From: Tetrahymena elliotti 4EA
Lineage: Eukaryota; Ciliophora; Oligohymenophorea; Hymenostomatida; Tetrahymenidae
Assembly: GCA_000231825.2 (NCBI GenBank)
Contig: JH720349.1
Coordinates: 141,763 to 205,762, forward strand
DNA: 64,000 bases
Reading direction: 5' to 3'
The notes beneath the pieces were generated by a model. It did not search any database. It was not told the origin of the DNA and saw nothing but the letters and a program-made list of their open reading frames with translations. Shown piece by piece: positions 1 to 11,600 of this stretch (position 1 is its first letter; each line of letters starts with the position of its first letter). Made by a program: the position numbers and the translations under genes.

Positions 1-2400
1 CCTACTCTAAATAATTGTTTCTTGAAAAATATTGATACAACTTTTATTCATGAGTGTTTTTTTGTAGATTATCTTCATTACAAATATATTACATTTCATC
101 TTTTTTTGAGAAATGATTATTAAATAAGGTTTTATTAAAGAATTAACTATGTCTTGTGTCTTAAGTTTCCTAGATATTTCCTATAGTTTCTTCTTACTCA
201 GATTTTATTAAATCATTTAATGAATATTCTTAAGTATATTACTTTGGATTTTTTTTTGGTTTGTAATTGCTTACCAAAAACTTGTCTTCTTCTTTTTTAA
301 TTGTTGAGGATATCTTTTATAATCTTTGATTTCTTAGGTTTATTTAAGATTTACATTGATCTTAAAATTTATTAAATGTTCTTTGTTGCTTTAAAAGAGA
401 GTAAAAGCTTTTTCTGTCTAAAATCCATATTACTGCTGATGTAGAAAGTACTTTTGCCAAGTGATTTCTATAAGGATTTTCCATTAAAATTTCTTCATCT
501 CCAAAATAGCAAGGCTCAGAAATAACAGCATATTTAACTCTAGTGCCTTACCTTTCTTTTTTTGGCTAGTCATTATTAATTGCTTATTATTCACCCTTTT
601 TCTTTTTTAATGGTTAAGTATCATTTTAAGCACCGTTTTTATTTTTAGAAGAATTTAATGCGTTTGGCTAATCTGATGTTTAACTTCCTCTAATTAGTTA
701 ATCTATTTCTCCTTTCTCTAATTATTATTAAATAGTTTCAGTTTTTTATATTGAACATAGTTTTGAAAGCTCAATCTCCCCTTCTTTGATAAAGTAAACA
801 TTGTCAGGAGTTTCATCTTCTCTGTATATTACTTCGTTTCTTATCATAGTAGCTTACTTCATTGAATGTAAAAGTCCTAATAAATACTTTTCATTTACAT
901 CTTTGAAGAATGCAAAAGATTTTAAGAATGTTAATTATTCATCTGTTTTTTGTATCTCCCATCTACCAAGGACTTCATCAAAACTTTATTTATCAAGAGT
1001 CATAAGATGACAATCTTCTTTAGGAACTACCGTTCCTGATCTTTTTATTTAGTAAATTAAATGTGTGAACAAAATTTGCAATAAATTATATATGATACCT
1101 TTCAGTTTTTCTTAACAGTGCAATTTCTCCAAAGCCTGCACCTGAATTAAATGTGAAAGCATTTTTATAGTTTGGAAAAAAGGCCTATTAGTAAAGTTCA
1201 AATATGTCAATTTAATTAGAACTTTAATCTTATTCGTTTTCTGGAGCTTTAAATCTGTAACTTTATTTCCTAGATTAAGGTAATGAATTTGTAAAACTGT
1301 TAGGCGAAGATTGATTATTAGGGGTTTAAGGTTTTCCTGGATTTACACAAAATTTTAAAGCTGTACTTACATATTTACTCAAAGATTGTACTCTGTTCTT
1401 ATTTGAAGGTAAAAGATTAGGAGATCTTGGAGTAAAGTCTTCTTCAAATCTATGAGTATAGTTTTCTGGATCCCTTAACCTGTAATACCTGTCCTTCAAT
1501 CTTTATTATTATAACTCATCAATATAAGCGCATTCTTCGAATGGCTTAGGAGGTATTAACAATACAAGACATCCTAATCAATTAGATTAAAAATTAGTAA
1601 AATTATAAAATCGATTAGTATGCAGCTGAATAAAATTAAAAATTTGATTAAGCAAATTACCTTTCAAGACAATGTAGTACTTGTCTCCCTTTTCACCTAT
1701 TTTAGAAAATAAGAAATATAAATTGATTGATTGCAAGTAAACAATTCAAATAAATATTTAATTTTCATCACAATCAAAATAAAATATTTATGTTCACATT
1801 AAATCTTTGCAAAAATATATTTCAGTAAGTTTTACCATGATAGAAAAGAGGTTTTTCTTTTTCTAAGAACTAGTATTATAGCTTTTCCAATAGTTTACTA
1901 TATAATTTCTCATTCAGTTGCAGTTTTTTCTCTGCGAAAAACTTCAATGAACACACAGCTCTATCAATAAACTGAAGTTCTCTTTTATTTCTTACCTCCT
2001 TTTTAAGTATTTTTATCAGAGCCTTTTAATATAAAATATAGAATAGAATCTATTATTTCTTTGCATAAAAAAGATAGATGGGAGCTTTCTAAGCATCAAA
2101 AAAAAAATAAACTAATAAAAAAATCAAAATTACTTCTTAATCCTCTTAATTTTAAAGATCTACCTCCTTTTTATTTAAATCTATCATAATCTTTTCACTT
2201 CCAATGTTCTATTTACCAAAAGCAGATTTTTTATTTGTGGTAGCAACATCATCTTCAATATTAATAATTAATTTACTTGAGGGTAACTTTTACTCTGAGC
2301 CTAATTTTTTTTCAGAATTATTCTGGGTATTCACTGATACCTAAGATTTATCATTATCTTATATATCTTAGGAATCATTGTTAATAGAAGTTTGCCTCAT
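1..2400 (-). CDS. Cyclic-nucleotide-binding domain protein, two CNBDs (3' end outside window)
   Basis: Exons on the minus strand: 2134-2400, 1836-2088, 1661-1696, 1099-1573, then 1040 to beyond base 1; all four junctions join in phase. The start is the ATG at 2400 (MRQTSINNDSQDIQ). About 690 residues are visible. CNBD 1 begins with the phosphate-cassette-side motif HGEKGDKYYIVLKG, spread over exons 2-4, and continues after a roughly 120-residue insert with GAGFGEIALLRKTER. CNBD 2 has PDNVYFIKEGEIELSK and, after a second insert, EPCYFGDEEILMENPYRN. This pair resembles PKA regulatory subunits and other paired-CNBD proteins, but no dimerisation/docking helix or kinase domain is visible, so the regulated partner is unknown. 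The Gln-rich C-terminal part runs off the left edge. Glycine-glutamate positions of the cassette look intact in domain 1 (FGEIALL) and altered in domain 2 (FGDEEIL), so ligand binding by domain 2 is uncertain. Confidence 0.88.
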
Positions 2401-3775
2401 TTTGAGTTCTAGCTATTACAATGCTTTCATTGTATATTAGGAATTGTTTAATTAGATTTATTTGTAATATTACTATTATTATTGTTTATACTTGCTTGTG
2501 TTATCAACAATTAAATAAATCAAGTTTTTATTAAAAAGTATATTTTGTTTCTATTAATTCCATTATTTTTATTTAAATGGTAAACCTTTTAGTTAAAAAC
2601 AGCCAGCCAGCGAAATAATAATTTGTTCTTCTATATCCACTTATTGAGAGTATTTTTGTGAAATTATATTTTTTCAAGAATATGCTTATTAACTTCAATA
2701 GCTATTTTCTATTCATTAAAATAACTATGAATGAATCTATTTATAAAATTTCTATCATCAGTTCTTTTTACTATTATTTTATTCAATTCAGCCGTTATTT
2801 TACTTTTTTTTGTTGAAAAAATAATCTTTTAAAACAATATTTTAATTTATTAAATATTTAATTGTCAATCTAAAGTTATTCTTAGCATAAATTGACTTAA
2901 AATAAAATATTAATTTTTATAGATGGTCTTAGTTTTACCGTATTTTTTAGAATAATTATTTTTGCATGCTAAAATGGAGTTTTTATAAAAAAATAAGAAC
3001 TATTTTGTTGTATACTATTTTTTATTATACATTTCATTTTAGTGGATAAAAATGTTATTTAAAAGAAAATTAATTTGTTCTTTGGAATGAATTCAAAATG
3101 TTAAGTCAAAAATTTGTGGTTTCAGACGAATATTTTGAATAAACAAAATCCTAAATTAAACATCTCTATAAAAGAAATTCCATATAGGATAAGCTTTTAC
3201 AATAATCACATGAATAAAAAAAAGAAAGTGTTTACATTCTTTAAAAAAAAATAATTTGCAACTTTATTATTTTTTTGAATACATTAATTAATTTGATTGA
3301 AATAGATTTTAACAAATCAAATCTATTCCAAAATTAAAAATTAGGATTTAAAATTAATTCATAGCCTTTATTATTTAAAAATAACTAAAATATTACCAAT
3401 TACTCATTTCTATTTTTTAAATTTAAAAATCATTAGAATTTAAATAAGTTTTTATTTAGAAAATACAATAAGGACTCTCTAAATTTACTACCTCTAGTTG
3501 GACAGCCCTTAATTTTACATCCATTAATTTAATAAACAATAAAAAATTTAGATAATAATATTATTAGGTTTTGATATATGAAGATATACAATTTATAGTT
3601 ACTATAAAGTTTGAGATATTAAAAAATTAATAAACTGATCAGAAATAACTTAAATATTCTAAGTAATTGTGAGTTGTTAATAGATGAAGAGATAATTTTC
3701 AATATTCTTTTTTTTAAAATATAAATCAATCTTTGATTATTTCAAAATAATAAATAGTATAGGGAGAAAAATTGG
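2401..3775. other. Divergent intergenic region
   Basis: AT-rich spacer between the two divergently oriented genes. It must carry both 5' flanks. I see no ORF with coding-like composition and no recognisable RNA gene. Confidence 0.6.
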
Positions 3776-5072
3776 ATGTTTGAAGATTAATAAATTATAC
3801 AAGATACTTTAAGAAAAGCATTTTAAAGCAACTATTTTAAGTTAGATTTTTAATAGTATTCTAAATATATTGAGATAATAGATATTTTCTGTGTAAAAAG
3901 AAAGCTAAAGTGAAATTAGAACTAATAGCCTCTGTTCTTTGTAGAATATGCAAGAATAATATTAAGAAAGAAGATCTAGAGTATGGAGAAATTATGAGGC
4001 TAAATTGCTAATGCAATATTTACTGTTATAAACTGTGCTTAAAATAATAAATAGTAAAGAACAAAGATGAGTTTGAAAATTTAGATAAAATATTGCTTGT
4101 TATAAATTAAGATATTAAATGCAAAAATGGTTGTACAAGTGATCTATTTAGTACATAAATGATTGGAGAAGTCTTTTCAGTAAAATAAATTAAAATGTAT
4201 GAAATAAATTACTCAGAAGCATAGAAATAAAAAGAAATTAACGTAAAAAAATGTTAGAATTGCAAAAGGATAAAGAAGTTATTAAGTTTGAATGTTCTAT
4301 TTGTATGGATGAATTAGATTTAAACTAAAATGGTTATATTTTAAAATGTGGCTGCTAGTTTTGTAGGGATTGCTTAAAAAACCATATAACTTTATTATTT
4401 GAGGATAATAAAAATCTTGAATTTGAAAATGTCATTTGCCCAAATGAACCCTGTAAAAAAGTAATGGATTTTGAAGATATTAGTTTTATTCTGAAAGATG
4501 AGAAACAGTTGATAGAAAACTTAGAATAGAAAAACATTATATCTATGTTTGAAAAAATGAAAAAAGAAAATCAAGATTCATAAGAAGTACTCATTACTTG
4601 CCCAGGAAAGTATAAAATTAAAAAAAATGGTAGCCAAAAGAAATTGGAAATTCCTAAAGATTTATAAGAAAAGAAAAGGTAAGAAAAAGGCTATATTTCT
4701 TGCGAAGAAGATGAGATAATTGTGGATTGTAATTTGACTTTTATTTTGGATAGAACTTAAAAAAAATTCATACATAAATGTGAAAAATACAAATTCTAAT
4801 TTTGTCTTAATAATTGTGATTCAATTCATGAAATATCTTGTAGTGAATATTAAAAATAGAAAATTGAGAACAATAAAGACTACAGGAAAGATTTAGAAGC
4901 CAAGGGTTATAGGTTTTACCCTGGTCAAAATTGTTATGTTCGAACAGAAAGAATATCAGGCTGTAATAGAATTACTTGCACAATGTGTCAAATAAGTTAT
5001 TGCTATGCTTGCTACTTCTATACAAAAACTTACTAAGAAGTATATGCTCACATGGCATAGGTGGGTCATTGA
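3776..5072 (+). CDS. RING-IBR-RING (RBR)-like E3 ubiquitin ligase
   Basis: Proposed exons 3776-3890, 3929-4242, 4269-5072 (about 410 residues). A first cysteine cluster (LCRICKNN ... RLNCQCNIYC ... IKCKNGC) is followed by a clear RING1 (FECSICMDEL, LKCGCQFCRDC, VICPNEPC), a Cys-poor middle region with CEKYKFQFCLNNC-type IBR cysteines, and a RING2/Rcat-like end (NCYVRTERISGCNRITC, then CTMCQISYCYAC). RBR ligases pass ubiquitin through a RING2 cysteine; the candidate is within the C-N-R-I-T-C stretch. The first intron could use acceptor AG at 3919 or 3928, both in phase. The second intron (4243-4268) is only 26 nt. The stop TGA at 5070-5072 is the simple reading; splicing from 5061 to 5148 would instead give an in-phase extension ending at 5246. 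Family call is firm, exon structure is not. Confidence 0.7.
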
Positions 5073-5986
5073 AATAAAATGTGTATACTATATTTATATA
5101 AGTTTATTTATTTGTAATAAATTAACTTTCCTTAATATTTCTAACAGAAACAGTGGAAAAAAAATAATTTGTTGTTTTGTATTGAAGAATTTTAAATAAG
5201 TAAAGAATTTAATCATACTATATATAAGCACTCATTCATTTTTTGATTTTTGATAAATACTTGAATTGATTTGGGTATTTTCCTTCAGGTTCAAAATGAA
5301 AAGAATAAATATCATAAAGTCACATCTTAGTCTTATTAAATGAATTAATTTTTTAAATATAAAATATTGAATTCTAAAGAAGCTTTTATATTTAATGCTG
5401 ATGTTTTACTAAAGATTGTTAAATACATGTAATAAATAAAGACAGTCATACATCTTAAGGTTTAAATTAACTTTGATAGGTTTTAACGATAAAATTCAAA
5501 AGTTTTGAAAGAAATATAGACGAAGAGCTAAAGAGCAGAATTATTCTGTAAATATATAGTCGTCATTCAAAAATAATTGTGAATTTGAAAATTAAGCAAT
5601 TAGTTAGTATAGAAAAGTAAAATTTGTAGTATTTATCAATCTATCAATTAATTAATCAAAATGTTCACAAAGAATTTAATGCGAAACATTATTTTTTATA
5701 AAAATTTTTGATAAAGTACACTCTATTTTAATGGATTATATGCACTTTTACTATTTAATTATTAAAAATATATTTAATCGATCAATCAAATCAATCAGTA
5801 TTAGACCGACTTATAAGAAAACTTTGTAATTAAATATTGTCAGAAACAAAAATCGTTTGATTTTAACTTTAATTATTAAAAGAAAAGTAGGCCCAAATAA
5901 ACAACTTCGAACAAAAATAACAAAAAACAAATAAACCAACAGACAGGCATATTGATAGATAGAAAAACAGTGTTTTGCATTTGTAA
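5073..5986. other. Intergenic region
   Basis: AT-rich spacer. Bases 5148-5246 could be an alternative last exon of the RBR gene upstream; otherwise I see nothing but the 5' flank of the next gene. Confidence 0.5.
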
Positions 5987-7576
5987 ATGTCCAGCTTTTA
6001 GAATTTAAAAAATACTATACCAAAGTATCCTCAGTATTAGATACCTCAAAGAAATTAGATTCCTACATTTTCTGTAACAGATAGGTATAACATTAGCTTC
6101 AATACTCCCTCTTAAATATCTAGCTAATAGAAATCAAAAGGGGGTCTACCATGTAAAAAAGACAAAAAGCATCAGTCTTTTGATCTCATATTTATTTGCC
6201 TAGAGAAAGATTGCCCAAGCAATTTAAAGCCTATTTGTGCTCAATGTTTACACGAAGAACACAGTGGACATGAAATTAAGCTGATCAAAGAAATAGCTGA
6301 AATAGCTAATAATTTCATTTCATAGGAGAGAAGAAAAAAAAAGATTAGTCCTTACTGGGAATAACTTTCTGAGCAGTACTCCTTACTTTATGATCAAATA
6401 GAAAGTATTGTATCACACCTGTAAAACTTCTAAAATACTTTGAAAAAGTAAAATGACGAATTCTTCTCAAAGCTGAATAATGAGAAGAATGAATTCTGGG
6501 ATACTGTAGAAACTGCAAGCCAAAAAATTCTTTCTGAAAAGTATACTACAGAAGATGATTTATTCTAAAAGATAAGAATAATACTGAAGAATGTCAAGAT
6601 AGAAGATCCATCCAATCCTCAATATAGGTATAATATACTCAAAGAAGAAACAGTTCTGTTGGTTATGCAAAACTATAAGGAAATAGAAACACTTGTGAAT
6701 CAAACAAAAGAATTTACTCTAAAAACTCTAATAGGCTATTAAATAAAGGAATCGTATCAAGCATAGGAATTTAAAATTATTGACGGAGAAGATTATATGA
6801 AAATCTCAACAATCGATAACAGAAGTGAATCAGAAAAGTAATGCATTGTAGAGCTAGATAATAAAGATGATGATGAGCATCAAAATTGCAAGATGGAAGA
6901 GAACTTTGATGATGATGACGACCTATCAAGTAATAATTTAGATAATTATGCTAATAAAATGAACAAACTCTACTTTTCTTCAGATAAAAAAGATAAAAAT
7001 AGCAACCATGAAAAGAGTCTTAATGACTCTGATGACTTTGACTTAATTGGAGAAGAGAAGCAAATACACAAGAAGCAAGACTAGATGGAGAGTACTATTC
7101 AATAAAGGCAGATTAAAGAGACCAAATAAATAATTACAAATCAAACAAAACTCTCTTAACTACCTAAATTAAATTCAAATTGTTTACCTGAGAAACCTTC
7201 TACTTAAGAAATTAGAATGAAGTATGCAGCAGATTTTTCTACTCAATTCTGGGGTCAGCCATCCTCTTAGTAGCAATAAAGCTGCCTTCCTTGTTCTTCT
7301 ATCTAATCAAATAACTTGACTAACTTGAGAAAGAAAGAATTCTTGGACTTTGATGATTTAAACTAAAACTCTGACTACTAGTACTAGTCAGACATTTTCT
7401 CTCGATACACTACTACCACTGAGGAATTATTTAAGAACACGGATTCACGTCTCTAAACTAACTAAATTGGAAACAACATAAACTAACTATCAAGTATGCC
7501 TAGACAAATGCGTCCCCTTCCTCCCCCAAACAATTTGTAAATCTAAAATTTCATAAATCCTTACTAAAAAATGTGA
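5987..7576 (+). CDS. B-box-like zinc finger protein with coiled-coil and acidic, low-complexity tail
   Basis: A single uninterrupted ciliate-code frame from ATG 5987 to TGA 7574-7576, 529 residues. Residues about 50-95 hold a B-box-like metal-binding pattern: PCKKDKKHQSFD, FICLEKDC, ICAQCLHEEHSGHEIK, i.e. Cys/His pairs ending in the H-x5-H-like arrangement usual for B-boxes. A predicted helical region rich in Glu/Lys follows (roughly 100-260). Next comes an acidic stretch (EENFDDDDDLSS), and the C-terminus is Ser/Asn/Gln-rich with a proline patch (RPLPPPN). In animals B-boxes sit in TRIM proteins, but no RING is present here; ciliates have many stand-alone B-box proteins of unknown role. No membrane segment or signal peptide is seen. 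Codon use and intronless structure look normal. Confidence 0.82.
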
Positions 7577-8611
7577 AGGGATAAACCATAGTTAGTTGGA
7601 CAGAAGAAATCTAAATATATTAGATAATTATAATATAATAAATATTACTTATCAATTATTACTCTATATAAAACTACTTGTTGCTGTTGTTGTTAATTTA
7701 ATATTGAAGAATATTTCCTTCTAAGTATTTTTTTCTATTTTTATTTAAGAAACTTATTAAATGATCTTAAAATATTCTACTTCTCTTAAATTTTATTCTT
7801 TCACTAAGAAGTATGTCAAATAAATTCATTAAATCTTTTCTAAATAAAAGTTAAATTTTCAATACTTTTTCTTCAATAATATTATCTTTAACAAATGAAC
7901 AAGCAACCAAATAAAAATATTGCGAAAAAATATCAAAAAAATTTTTGAAATTAAATTGAATTTTTCATTTACTAAGAAATGATCATAAAGTTTATATTTT
8001 TTTATTTCTGTGATAGTGATAGTAAAATATTAATTTAAGGACCTTGAAAATTGAAAGCTTGCCATAAATTAATTCTATTTGACAAACAGAGTATTTCCGA
8101 AACTAAAATTGTTCTTTTAAAAATTTGATTGAAATCAAAGTGATATTTTGAAAGGATTTAAAATAAATTAGTATTTGTATTCATTCAATTTATTCAAAAA
8201 AATAATTTCAAAATTAATAAATTTTTTTTAATCCAAAAAATTTAGTGATTGATTGATTCATGAAAAAATCGATTCTTTTTGTTCTTGTAAATTATCTTTA
8301 ATCTCCCATATTTTAACTTTTGTTTATCTCTAACTCTGAGCTCATATTTCAAATTAAGTTCCATAAATTTTTTCATATTTTTTAAATCAATTAATTGAAA
8401 AAAACAAATTCATCTCAAAAAAGCATATTAAATTAATATAACAAAATGTGAATATTTTGTGAAATTAAATAATTTTATTTACTTGATAAGTTGTTTTCAA
8501 TAAAATGCTTTGGAATAACTAGTATAAAATACAATTCATAAATAAATATGTGGAATAAAAAAATATTGCATAAATTATCATTTTTTTAGATGAAATAGAA
8601 AATTATTGAAA
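7577..8611. other. Convergent 3' intergenic region
   Basis: Very AT-rich spacer between two convergent genes. No ORF or RNA gene recognised. Confidence 0.6.
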
Positions 8612-11600
8612 TCAATTTTCTTAAAATCCTGATTCTTCACCAAACCCTTTAGCTATGGAATATTCTATTTCAGATGTTGACTTTTTAGCATTTTTAGTTC
8701 CTTAGGTTAACTTAGCTATGACTGGTGGCTCAAATAAATTTTCATTAAAATTACCTTCTCTCAACTCACCACCATTGAAAAGATTGACAGCAAACCATAA
8801 AATTAGCTTAGCTTTTTCATCCTAAAAACTTATGAGTATGTAAAATTGATCTAGTTGTTTTGGGTATTTTGCTTTAAGAAGTGATAAGTCTAAATCAATA
8901 TCGTATTCTTCATCAAAGTTAACACTATCTCCCATAGGCTATGTTAATTCTCCTGTTTAAAAGAATAAAATAAAAATGAGAATTCCATGAATTGGTCTTT
9001 ATAAAATACCTGTAAAAGTTTTATTTCCATTGTCTAAAACGAATATTTCATCTTTGAAATAAATAGAAAGCTTGCATTGAACACTTTATTTGAATTTTAT
9101 TTTGTTTAATGATGCAATAAAAACATTGAATTTGTTGCTGTTAGGATTTGTATTCAGATTTTTTTAAAGATTTATACTAGTAATAGTTGCATTTCTTTTA
9201 GATTTTCTATCTATATTGCTGTTATTCTAAGATACAAATTGACTTGTTGCATTTTCAGCAATTTAATTCTGTATTTCAAAATCAAATTTTATTAACATTT
9301 TTTTCATTTTTAAAGGATTTATTGGTTAGACATCCAATTCTTTTGGTAGTTTGTACAGTTGCACATTAAACTTTCCTAAATTTGGTTTTGAGTCAATAAA
9401 TAAAGGATGTACATACCAAGCAAACTCTTCTTCTTGGTCCACAACTCCTGTTAAATTTTTATCAATAAAAATTTCAAATAGAAAGTATATTTCATCCAAA
9501 TTTTTTCTATAAAAATCTTAAATTTTATCAAGATCTAAGGCTACATATTGCTCTTCCTGAAATACTACTTTTTTTTCTTTTGGTAAATTTTATACTAAAT
9601 CTTCTCCTATTACTTAGCAAGGCTATCCATAATTGTTATTTAGTTTTTGATTACCTATAAATTTTCAAGATATATCTCATCTTCAATTATTAAAGTTAAA
9701 TTAATATTTTTACCTATCATAGCATAGAACTAGTAAGCTACATCATATTTCTCTCTATAGTTTGTCATCTCATTAATTTTAACAATCAAACCTTTTTTAG
9801 GATCATATATTTTTTAATTTACTTGATCAATATTTATATAATTTATTGAGTAGTCTAAAATATATTTCTAAGGTTTTTCAGTGCCATTTTTTTCAATTTT
9901 AATCAACTCTGTTTTATTTCTACCTTCATTTAAAGTTGAAGAATTATTCTAAAAAAGAGGTACCTTTACTAAACCAATCAGGTCACCCTTGCCTTTAGTC
10001 AAAATAGATATCTAATAATTAATAACATTATTTAAGCAAATAAAAACTAAATTTATTCATAAGTCTTTAATTTAAGCAATACTCCCAAAAAAAATTTTTA
10101 TTTTGATAACAATTTGTAAAATTTAAAGCAAATTTTTTTAATTTAATATTTGATTCAATTAAAAAGATAATATTTACAATAATAAATCCTTTGGAATAAG
10201 TGTTATCAGAAAAGTTATTTGTGAGATTAACTTGTCCTATCTCAAATTTTTGTTCTGTGTCAAACTTCCACTTCTCTTTTCCCTTATCCAAAATTCTAAT
10301 ATCTTATTATTCGATACATTTGTGTCCATTCTCATCAACAATTGGTTATGAATCTTTGACTAATTCTATCTGTTGTAATTTTTTGGGAAGGAAAATTAAA
10401 ATTTTATTAGACTTAAAATTATAAATACCTTATATTAAAGATCATTCTTAGGTAATAGATATTTTGCCAAGCTATGCAAGTCTATTACTAGCTTCTTTTC
10501 ATTATCTAATTTTGGTAATTCTATTAATTTAGTAGACTAAGGAATAGCTTAGGATAATTTATCATCATCATCTATGTTAATTTGCCTAGAAGATGCAGCA
10601 CTCATTACATTCTTTGTGTCTCCTCCAACAGCACCAACAGCTTCTATTTCCTTTAAATAAAATAAGATTAACAAAGTGAAAACTAGAATGAGAGAAGTTA
10701 ATGATAAAAAAGTTTAATGTAAATAGCGAGATTAATTATTTAAAAATAAATTTGACAAGTGTTAATTTATTGGATTATTTGTGGCAAAAGAGGTAATTAA
10801 AGATTGATTTTATCAAATTAAAAAGATTAAAATAAATTTGGTTACAAACTACAACTAGATTTCTGATTTTTCTTTTTTCTCTCCAAAAGGTGGTTTTTAT
10901 GCTGGCTTTTTAAATATGTTAGTAGTAAATATACCAGTATTCACCATTTTAACATCATTTTCTATTTTATATATAGGCCAAAACAACCAACCTATTGGTT
11001 CATCTTCCTTTCCAACAGTTGATTTGAAGAGGGCACAATAGAATAAAATTTTTTCTAAATCTCTTTTTGAATATTTTGATAATAGGTCTTTCCAGTCAAT
11101 ATCTTGATCCATTTAGACATTCATATTAAGCTCTTAGCTTTTATTAACCTGAAGTTTATCCAATTTAACATTGTCTGCAGATGGATTTTTATTTTTTGTT
11201 AGTAAAATCTGTTAATAAAGAAAATAAATTATTTAGATTACTTTAAAATTTTTAAAAATGTAATATCTGATTAATTAATAGAAAATTATGTAAATCAAAC
11301 AAAGTTTCTCTGAAATTTATTTTTGAAATATCATAGATAAAATCAAAACTTGTGGAATTGTTTATGGTAATAAAATAAACTTACATCATTTCTTTAGAAA
11401 ATGACAGATCTAATTTATATTGATGAAATCTCCATCTTCACATTCATGAGCTTCAGAAGCCTGATTCTAAGAGATCTAGGTAAATCTAATTTTGATGTTC
11501 CAGCTATTTCTATAGAAGTATTAGAAGGATTCTTGAAACTTTCACTCACATTAGATGGCACAACAGATAAATTTCTCTTTGTTGGAACATTAGAACCTTA

